Assembly (NCBI GenBank): GCA_030706665.1
Contig: JAUZOB010000011.1
Coordinates: forward strand, 1-22,237
DNA length: 22,237 nucleotides
Direction of reading: 5' to 3'
Source: Bacteroidota bacterium
Lineage (GTDB): Bacteria; Bacteroidota; Bacteroidia; Bacteroidales; Prolixibacteraceae
Shown piece by piece: positions 16,757-22,237 of the stretch. Numbering within the stretch: the stretch's first letter is position 1; each line of letters starts with the position of its first letter. The notes under the pieces are model-generated. The model was not told where the DNA came from, ran no database searches, and worked only from the letters and a program-made list of their open reading frames with translations. The translations under genes and the position numbers were made by a program.

Positions 16757-17173
16757 ATGTCTTTTCGTTTTACTCTTCCGTTAAGACCGGAGCATATGAC
16801 CCGTTTGCTCTCAGAACTGGCCCTTCTTCAGGAAGCCGGCCAACTGAGTGCGTCAGAGGAGTTATTGGAGAATTCTCTTTCTTCGTTATATGGTTTGCCT
16901 GTTGAGCATGATGATCAATTCCGGGAATGGTTTCCTCTGATTGAGAACTTTGAACCGGATCCGAATAAAACAGCTGCTTTGGGTTTTTTGGCAGAACTTA
17001 TTTCGCGTTTTGGTGATGTGAAATTACATGAAAACAATAAAGTGGCTGCTGAAAACCTTTATCGGATTGCTTTGTTGGTATATAATATTCAGCAACAGGC
17101 CGATCGGGCTTTTTCATTGGGAAGGGAAGAAGCCGTAAAGAGGTTGTCGCAGAAAATAAATGAATTGTTATAG
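16757..17173 (+). CDS. Conserved helical hypothetical protein, 138 residues
   Basis: I do not recognise a characterised family. The protein is soluble and almost entirely alpha-helical by composition. The first half (MTRLLSELALLQEAG, then ELLENSLSSLYGLP) and the second half (FLAELISRFGDVKLHENN, then AAENLYRIALLVYN) suggest helical hairpins like TPR or related solenoid folds. The first half also faintly resembles the pattern of DUF6483 proteins, a low-confidence comparison from memory. No signal peptide, no cysteine and no catalytic motif. The ATG is 2 bases after the channel gene's stop, so it is very probably co-transcribed and coupled. It is the last gene of the lon-DUF2851-channel cluster. 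A partner or accessory role for one of those proteins is possible but unproven. Confidence 0.72.
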   Translation: MSFRFTLPLRPEHMTRLLSELALLQEAGQLSASEELLENSLSSLYGLPVEHDDQFREWFPLIENFEPDPNKTAALGFLAELISRFGDVKLHENNKVAAENLYRIALLVYNIQQQADRAFSLGREEAVKRLSQKINELL

Positions 17174-17203
17174 TCTGGACGAAATAAAGTAAGATTTAAA
17201 AGC

Positions 17204-17232
17204 GTTGAAATCAAGAAATTTCATTATTTTTG
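17204..17232 (+). promoter_or_regulatory. Putative Bacteroidota promoter for rpsO-pnp
   Basis: TATTTTTG at 17225-17232 matches TAnnTTTG exactly. GTTG at 17204-17207 is a weak -33 candidate, 17 bases upstream. Transcription from about 17238 would give an rpsO leader of about 80 bases. Confidence 0.5.
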
Positions 17233-17251
17233 GCAAAATTTTGGAATCTGA

Positions 17252-17317
17252 TTTTAAGCTGTTGTGATTGAAAGTAATGCTGCGGCTTAAATATTGTATA
17301 ACCCAAAGCAGTTAAAA
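17252..17317 (+). promoter_or_regulatory. rpsO leader with two mutually exclusive pairings
   Basis: TTTAAGC (17253-17259) can pair perfectly with GCTTAAA (17285-17291). Alternatively, TTTTAAGCTG (17252-17261) can pair with CAGTTAAAA (17309-17317), leaving one bulged G, extended by a U-G and a U-A pair. The second pairing ends 2 bases before the rpsO ATG and would hide the ribosome binding region. Ribosomal protein S15 represses its own mRNA through the leader in several bacteria, so autoregulation is plausible here. No experiment or alignment backs this. Confidence 0.4.
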
Positions 17318-17319
17318 TT

Positions 17320-17589
17320 ATGTATTTAGATTCAGAAGTAAAAAAAGAATTTTTTACGAAATTCGGAAAGTCTGAAAAAGACACCGGTTCGATCGAAGGG
17401 CAGATTGCCATGTTTTCTTTTCGTATCACACACCTTACTGACCATCTGAAAGCAAACAGAAAAGATTTCAGTACTCAGCGTGCGTTGATCCGCTTAGTTG
17501 GTAAACGTAGAAGTCTTCTTGATTACTTAAAAAGTAAAGACATCGAACGTTATCGCGCAATTGTAAAAGAATTAAGTCTGCGTAGATAA
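17320..17589 (+). CDS. rpsO: 30S ribosomal protein S15
   Basis: An 89-residue protein of canonical length that binds the central domain of 16S rRNA early in 30S assembly and later contributes to a subunit bridge. Diagnostic motifs are present in order: FGKSEKDTGSIEGQIA, RITHLTDHLKANRKDF, LIRLVGKRRSLLDYLKSKD and ERYRAIVKELSLRR. The ATG at 17320 fits the family N-terminus (MYLDSEVKKEFFTKFG). It is followed by a strong terminator and then pnp, the same gene order as in E. coli. Confidence 0.98.
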   Translation: MYLDSEVKKEFFTKFGKSEKDTGSIEGQIAMFSFRITHLTDHLKANRKDFSTQRALIRLVGKRRSLLDYLKSKDIERYRAIVKELSLRR

Positions 17590-17600
17590 GAAATTCCGGG

Positions 17601-17628
17601 AAAGGCAATTTTATAAAATTGCCTTTTT
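17601..17628 (+). terminator. Intrinsic terminator between rpsO and pnp
   Basis: AAAGGCAATTTT (17601-17612) and AAAATTGCCTTT (17615-17626) are perfect reverse complements with a 2-base gap, so the loop opens a few A-T pairs. The T-run extends to 17628. It lies 11 bases after the rpsO stop. Because no clear pnp promoter follows, partial read-through is likely. Confidence 0.85.
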
Positions 17629-17687
17629 CAGTTTCTTTAAAAAAGCCCACCCATTTTTGAAAAGAGTATTAAAGTATTAAAAGAATT

Positions 17688-19934
17688 ATGAGTCAAGCTA
17701 TTATTAAGACAATTGATTTAGGAGACGGTAGAACTATTACCATCGAGACTGGTCGCTTGGCCAAACAAGCCGATGGTTCAGTTGTCGTACGGATGGGTGA
17801 TACCATGCTGCTGGCTACTGTAGTTTCTGCAAGAGAAGCCGGACCTGAAGTTGATTTTATGCCGCTGTCAGTTGATTATCGTGAAAAATTTGCTGCTGCT
17901 GGTCGTTTCCCGGGTGGTTTCCTTAAACGAGAAGGAAAAGCTTCTGATGATGAGATATTGGTTGCTCGTTTGGTGGACCGTGCTCTTCGTCCTCTTTTTC
18001 CTGCAGATTTTCATGCTGAAACAGTTGTTAATGTTGTACTGATTTCTGCCGGTACAGAAGTTATGCCTGATTGTTTAGCCGGACTTGCTGCATCTGCAGC
18101 TATTTCAGTTTCTGACGTTCCTTTTGAATGTCCTATTTCTGAGGTTCGCGTTGCACGTATTGCTGGTCAGTTTGTGATCAATCCGTCTTTATCTCAGTTG
18201 CAAGAAGCTGATATCGATATCATGGTGGGGGCTTCCGCTGAGAATATTATGATGGTTGAAGGAGAAATGAAAGAAGTTTCTGAGGCTGAAATGCTCGAGG
18301 CTATCAAAGTTGCTCATGATGCTATCAAAGTTCATTGTGCAGCACAGTTGGAATTGGCTGCAGAAGTGGGCGTTGTAAAACGTACCTATTGTCATGAAGT
18401 TAATGATGAAGAACTCCGTGAGCTGATATGGAAAGAAACTTATCAGAAAAGCTACGATGTGGCAAAACAGCAGATTAAAAATAAACAACTGCGTGTTGAA
18501 GCATTCGAAGCGATAAAGCAAGAGTTTATCGAAAAATATAAAGAAAGTAAATCTGAAGAAGAGGTTAGTGAAAGCCTTATTGGTCGTTATTATCACGATG
18601 TTGAAAAGGAAGCTATGCGTCGTATGATCCTCGATGACGGTATTCGTCTTGATGGTCGTTCTACTACTGAAATCCGTCCTATCTGGGGATTGGTTGATTA
18701 CCTTCCTGCTGCTCATGGTTCTGCAGTGTTTACTCGTGGTGAAACACAATCTCTTACCAGTTGTACGCTCGGTACTAAAATGGATGAAAAGATTATTGAT
18801 AGTGTTACTTTCAGGGGAAAAGAAAGATTCCTGTTGCACTATAACTTCCCTCCTTTCTGTACTGGTGAAGCACGTACTTCTCGTGGTCTTAGTCGTCGTG
18901 AAATCGGACATGGAAATTTGGCTCACAGAGCTTTGAAATCAATGATTCCGTCTGATTTCCCTTATATTGTCCGTATCGTTTCTGATATCTTGGAATCTAA
19001 CGGTTCTTCTTCAATGGCAACTGTGTGTGCCGGTACTATGGCAATGATGGACGCTGGTGTGCCAATGAAGAAACCTGTTTCAGGTATTGCAATGGGATTG
19101 ATTACGGATGTAAATAAAAAGTACGCAATCCTGTCTGATATTCTTGGTGATGAAGATCATCTTGGAGATATGGACTTTAAGGTTACCGGAACCAAAGATG
19201 GAATTACCGCTACTCAGATGGATATCAAAGTTGACGGGCTTCCATATGAAGTATTAGCACAAGCTCTTGAACAGGCTCGCGCAGGTCGTATGCATATTTT
19301 AGGTAAGATACTTGAAGTGATAGCAGAACCACGTGAAGACTTCAAGCCGAATGTTCCACGTATCCATACCATGACGATCCCGAAAGATTTTATCGGTGCT
19401 ATTATTGGGCCTGGTGGAAAAATTATTCAGCAGATGCAGGAGGATACCAAAACAACTATTACGATTGAAGAAGTCGATAATATGGGGGTTATCCAGATTT
19501 CCGGTCTGAATAAAGATTCTTTGGATGCAGCTATTGCTCGCATTAAATCTATTGTTTCGGTTCCTGAAGTTGGTGAAGTATACCAGGGAAAAGTTAAATC
19601 GATTGTTGCTTTTGGTGCTTTTGTTGAAATCACTCCGGGAAAAGAAGGATTACTGCATATCTCAGAAATTGATTGGAAACGTATTAATTCTGCAGACGAA
19701 GTTCTGAAAGAAGGTGATATTGTTGAAGTTAAGCTTCTTGAAGTTGATGAACGTACAGGGAAACTGAAGCTTTCCCGTAAAGCACTTCTTCCTAAACCAG
19801 AAGGTTATGTCGAACCGGAAGCCAGACCTCATCGCCCTCAAGGTGACCGCAATGATAGAGGCAGAAGAGATGACAGAGGTAGAGGTGATCGCGGAGATCG
19901 TAGTGATTTCCGTCCGCCCAGAAAAAGAGAATAG
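17688..19934 (+). CDS. pnp: Polyribonucleotide nucleotidyltransferase (PNPase)
   Basis: A 748-residue PNPase that degrades RNA 3' to 5' by phosphorolysis and can add tails; a cytoplasmic homotrimer. First RNase PH domain about 14-145 (REKFAAAGRFPGGFLKREG), a helical linker domain about 150-310, and second RNase PH domain about 325-550 with FPPFCTGE and the acidic active-site stretch GDEDHLGDMD at 487-496. The KH domain has its GxxG motif as GPGG at 574-577, and the S1 domain runs from about G629 to 700 (GKVKSIVAFGAFVEI). The tail after 705 is rich in Arg, Asp and Gly (repeated DRG and GDR), with Pro/Arg at the end; it is likely disordered and could bind RNA or partners. The ATG at 17688 matches the expected N-terminus. 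It follows rpsO by 98 bases across a terminator. Confidence 0.98.
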   Translation: MSQAIIKTIDLGDGRTITIETGRLAKQADGSVVVRMGDTMLLATVVSAREAGPEVDFMPLSVDYREKFAAAGRFPGGFLKREGKASDDEILVARLVDRALRPLFPADFHAETVVNVVLISAGTEVMPDCLAGLAASAAISVSDVPFECPISEVRVARIAGQFVINPSLSQLQEADIDIMVGASAENIMMVEGEMKEVSEAEMLEAIKVAHDAIKVHCAAQLELAAEVGVVKRTYCHEVNDEELRELIWKETYQKSYDVAKQQIKNKQLRVEAFEAIKQEFIEKYKESKSEEEVSESLIGRYYHDVEKEAMRRMILDDGIRLDGRSTTEIRPIWGLVDYLPAAHGSAVFTRGETQSLTSCTLGTKMDEKIIDSVTFRGKERFLLHYNFPPFCTGEARTSRGLSRREIGHGNLAHRALKSMIPSDFPYIVRIVSDILESNGSSSMATVCAGTMAMMDAGVPMKKPVSGIAMGLITDVNKKYAILSDILGDEDHLGDMDFKVTGTKDGITATQMDIKVDGLPYEVLAQALEQARAGRMHILGKILEVIAEPREDFKPNVPRIHTMTIPKDFIGAIIGPGGKIIQQMQEDTKTTITIEEVDNMGVIQISGLNKDSLDAAIARIKSIVSVPEVGEVYQGKVKSIVAFGAFVEITPGKEGLLHISEIDWKRINSADEVLKEGDIVEVKLLEVDERTGKLKLSRKALLPKPEGYVEPEARPHRPQGDRNDRGRRDDRGRGDRGDRSDFRPPRKRE

Positions 19935-19955
19935 TAATTTTCTGTTATAAATAGA

Positions 19956-19988
19956 ATGGGTTTCCTCTATGGGGAAACCCATTTTTTT
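19956..19988 (+). terminator. Intrinsic terminator after pnp
   Basis: ATGGGTTTCC (19956-19965) pairs perfectly with GGAAACCCAT (19973-19982) around a 7-base loop, followed by seven T (19982-19988). It is 21 bases after the pnp stop. Confidence 0.92.
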
Positions 19989-20380
19989 ATTGTTACTTAC
20001 TGACTTTTTGATAAAGTGAAGCTGATTGTTGCATCGTATTGTTGTAAGGCGGGTCATGGATTTTTTTGTAAAAAAACAAGGATGATTTTCGCTTCTTTTT
20101 TGAATATTAATTATTTGGTAATATTCGGTATTCGTTGTAATTGTGAAATATATAGATAATAGTGACGTTGTTTAGTTGGTTGGTTTCATCCTTTTTATCG
20201 AAATTAATCGTTTTGATGTCATATTGTTATCGTATTTGTTGATTATGGTATAGATTTTGTAATAAAAATAGGACTTTTTGAAAGTACACTTAATGTATCA
20301 AAATGATAATAAATGGGCTATAAATGTTGTCTTGTCCTGACAAAAAAAGGGAAACGACATTAAATTTTTCAAAACATTTA
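19989..20380. other. AT-rich intergenic region upstream of the OmpA-like/TPR lipoprotein
   Basis: About 390 bases with no supported gene. It contains homopolymer tracts, including T7-GT-A7 at 20061-20076, and no convincing hairpin with a T-tail. No promoter other than the one at 20381 is convincing. It may hold upstream control elements for the highly expressed-looking lipoprotein gene. Confidence 0.55.
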
Positions 20381-20388
20381 TAACTTTG
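20381..20388 (+). promoter_or_regulatory. -7 promoter box for the OmpA-like/TPR lipoprotein gene
   Basis: TAACTTTG matches TAnnTTTG exactly and is the same octamer as in front of the efflux operon. No good -33 TTTG is present at the usual distance. Initiation near 20394 would give a leader of about 43 bases, rich in A and T and nearly free of G, which is typical of strongly translated Bacteroidota genes. Confidence 0.55.
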
Positions 20389-20436
20389 TGATTATCTGTA
20401 GGACCATCTTAAATAATAAACAAATATTATCCTATC

Positions 20437-22188
20437 ATGAGAAAGTTAAATTATAAATCTTTAGCTTCTGCACTGTTGGTTGCCTCTGTTTTAGCAGGCT
20501 GTAATGGTTTGCAACGCATGAAGAAAAATGCTAACCAAATCCAATTCAATGTAACTCCTGAAGTTCTTGAAGCAAATGGTGGAAATGTTAACATGGGAAT
20601 GAACGTTAAGTTCCCTGAAAAGTATTTTAACAAAAAAGCGACCCTTGTTGCTACTCCTGTTTTAAAATATGACGGAGGCGAAAAAGCTTTTGATTCTTTT
20701 ACTGCTCAAGGAGAAAAAGTTCAGGACAATAACAAAGTAGTTAGTTATCTGAATGGTGGTACTGTTTCAACAAACAGTGTATTGCCTTTTGCTGATGAAA
20801 TGAGAAAGTCTGATCTTGAAGTAAGAATTAAAGCTACTAAGGGAAAAAAGACTGTAACTTTCGATCCTATCAAAGTTGGATCAGGAGTTTTAGCTACTTC
20901 TAATTTAGTTTCTAATGCTCCTCAAACCGTGTTAGGTGTTACTCGTGAAAAGAATACAACTGGGAAATATGATCCGAATATTGATGCATTCCAGAGAATC
21001 GTTCCTGATGAATTTATGGCTGACATCCGTTATTTAGTGAATAAAGCCGATGTTCGTAATTCGGAAATTAAGAAAGCAGAAATCAATAAATTGAAGAAAT
21101 ATACAAAAGTTGCTGCTACCGATCAGAACAAGAAGCTGAAAGATGTAGAAATTTCTGCATATGCTTCTCCGGAAGGAAAATTCGATTTCAATGAAAAACT
21201 TTCTCAGAAACGTGAGGGTACTGCAACTTCTTATTTGAAAAAAGAGTTGAAGAAAGCAAAAGTTAATCCTGAATACAAAACAAAATATACAGCAGAAGAC
21301 TGGGAAGGTTTCCAGGATTTGATGCAGAAATCTAACATTCAGGACAAAGACCTTATTCTTCGTGTTCTTTCTATGTATTCAGATCCTGAAGTTCGCGAAA
21401 AAGAAATTCGTAATTTGTCACAGGCATTTACTGCTGTAAAAAGCAATATCCTTCCTCAATTGCGTCGTGCAAAGATCACCACAAGTGTTGATCTTATCGG
21501 TCGTACCGATGAAGAAATTCTTGCTCTTTCTGAATCAGATCCTGCAAAATTGAATCCTGCAGAATTACTTTATGCTGCTACTTTAACAAAAGATGCAAAT
21601 AAACAGAAAGCTATCTATACTGCCTTTACCCGTATTTATAGCAACGACTGGCGAGGTTACAATAACCTTGGTCTTGTTGATATCGCTGAAGGTAATGTTG
21701 CTGATGCTAAAGATGCTATCGAAAAAGCAGAACAGCTTTCAAAGAACAATCCTGTTATTGCAAATAACTTAGGTGCTGTTGCCTTGTTGCAGAATGATGT
21801 TAAAAAAGCTGAAACTTATTTTGGCGATGCTACTGGTGTTGGTAGTGCTGCAGATTATAACCTTGGAATCGTTTCTTTGAAAAAAGGTAAATATGATGAA
21901 GCAGTAAAATACTTTGGTGCTGATAACTCAGAAAATGCAGCTCTTGCTAAGATCCTTTCAGGTGATAACAATAGCGCATTGAAAGTTCTTGATAATGCTA
22001 ACGGGCAGAGCGCAAAAGCTCTTTATTTGAAAGCTGTTGTTGCAGCAAGAACGGCTAAAACTAACCTGATGTACGAAAGCCTTCAGGCTGCTGTAAAAGC
22101 TGATCCTAAAGTTAAAGCTTTAGCAAAAACAGATGTTGAATTTGCTAAATTCTTTAATGACGCTCAGTTTAAGGCAATTGTAGAATAA
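20437..22188 (+). CDS. Lipoprotein with OmpA-like region and TPR repeats
   Basis: A 583-residue envelope lipoprotein. The signal peptide ends in a textbook lipobox, LAGC, with Cys22 lipidated. Residues 30-180 look like a beta-rich domain (INFO: FNVTPEVLEANGG, KATLVATPVLKYDGG). Around 235-275 there is an OmpA-like stretch, EISAYASPEGKFDFNEKLS followed by QKREGTATSYLKK, which resembles the peptidoglycan-binding OmpA C-terminal pattern of a G/AS-x-EG segment plus N-x-x-LS-x-x-R. The C-terminal half (about 370-560) carries TPR-like helical repeats, such as WRGYNNLGLVDIAEGN and NNLGAVALLQNDVKKAE. The protein is Lys-rich and, with its regular codon choice, looks strongly expressed. It probably sits in the outer membrane facing the periplasm and tethers it to peptidoglycan or acts as a scaffold; exact function unknown. 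It appears monocistronic in what is visible. Confidence 0.8.
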   Translation: MRKLNYKSLASALLVASVLAGCNGLQRMKKNANQIQFNVTPEVLEANGGNVNMGMNVKFPEKYFNKKATLVATPVLKYDGGEKAFDSFTAQGEKVQDNNKVVSYLNGGTVSTNSVLPFADEMRKSDLEVRIKATKGKKTVTFDPIKVGSGVLATSNLVSNAPQTVLGVTREKNTTGKYDPNIDAFQRIVPDEFMADIRYLVNKADVRNSEIKKAEINKLKKYTKVAATDQNKKLKDVEISAYASPEGKFDFNEKLSQKREGTATSYLKKELKKAKVNPEYKTKYTAEDWEGFQDLMQKSNIQDKDLILRVLSMYSDPEVREKEIRNLSQAFTAVKSNILPQLRRAKITTSVDLIGRTDEEILALSESDPAKLNPAELLYAATLTKDANKQKAIYTAFTRIYSNDWRGYNNLGLVDIAEGNVADAKDAIEKAEQLSKNNPVIANNLGAVALLQNDVKKAETYFGDATGVGSAADYNLGIVSLKKGKYDEAVKYFGADNSENAALAKILSGDNNSALKVLDNANGQSAKALYLKAVVAARTAKTNLMYESLQAAVKADPKVKALAKTDVEFAKFFNDAQFKAIVE

Positions 22189-22237
22189 ATCTTATTTCTT
22201 TGACTAGTCCTAAAAATCCGTTACAGATTTAACAGGA

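Noticed and set aside
18189..18926. 245-residue open frame on the minus strand inside pnp
   Set aside because: It is antisense to well-conserved PNPase codons, has a Ser/Thr/Phe-rich composition typical of a reverse shadow and shows no domain.
19662..20057. 131-residue minus-strand frame over the pnp 3' end and its terminator
   Set aside because: It crosses the strong pnp terminator, is mostly antisense to the S1 domain and RG-rich tail, and has no recognisable motif.
20061..20076. T7-GT-A7 tract as a hairpin terminator
   Set aside because: A 2-base loop with only A-T pairs would not form a stable stem, and no gene ends nearby after the pnp terminator.
22208..22237. Possible hairpin at the right edge (TCCGTTA with TAACAGGA)
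   Set aside because: It contains a bulge and is cut by the window end, so it cannot be judged as a terminator of the lipoprotein gene.
1..22237. CRISPR arrays, tRNA/rRNA genes, insertion sequences, phage or attachment sites
   Set aside because: I saw no regularly spaced repeats, cloverleaf-like sequence, transposase or integrase motifs, or terminal inverted repeats with target duplications.

Overview
The window looks like chromosomal DNA from a member of the Bacteroidales (Bacteroidota). The base composition is moderately AT-rich. Several genes are preceded by the Bacteroidota -7 promoter octamer TAnnTTTG (exact at 4032, 11431 on the minus strand, 17225 and 20381), and start codons lack strong Shine-Dalgarno sequences. 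The gene content fits: a GH2 beta-galactosidase of Bacteroidales type, a DUF1343/NamZ protein, a CzcCBA-type efflux operon headed by a His-rich membrane protein, a DUF2851 protein and an OmpA-like/TPR lipoprotein. I could not assign a genus.

Layout. 1-3018: the 3' part of a GH2 beta-galactosidase; its reading frame is open to the left edge, so the true start lies outside. 3200-3889: a CAP/SCP-domain lipoprotein. 4070-5313: a secreted NamZ-like exo-N-acetylmuramidase (DUF1343) broken by a single missing base near 4978. 5314-5591: a convergent intergenic region with stacked inverted repeats and terminators. 11402 down to 5592 (minus strand): a four-gene unit encoding a His-rich two-pass membrane protein, a TolC-like outer membrane factor, a lipoprotein membrane-fusion adaptor and a CzcA-type RND pump, with an exact -7 promoter box in front. 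11432-12045: about 600 bases with no recognisable gene. 12046-17173 (plus strand): Lon protease, DUF2851 protein, a two-TM RCK potassium channel and a 138-residue helical protein, spaced or overlapping so tightly that they look like one operon. 17320-19934: rpsO and pnp, separated by a strong hairpin terminator. 20437-22188: a lipoprotein with an OmpA-like region and TPR repeats.

Functional picture. The left third deals with glycans and the cell envelope (beta-galactoside hydrolysis, peptidoglycan-derived MurNAc release). The centre exports divalent heavy metals, and the right half is housekeeping: proteolysis, potassium flux, ribosome and RNA turnover. I see no CRISPR array, phage, transposon, tRNA or rRNA. 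I found no clearly unprecedented system. The points most worth a second look are the broken namZ reading frame, two mutually exclusive pairings in the rpsO leader, the His-rich protein heading the metal-efflux operon (with a non-ATG start), and the DUF2851 protein with its GPD...ExH and Cys-cluster motifs.
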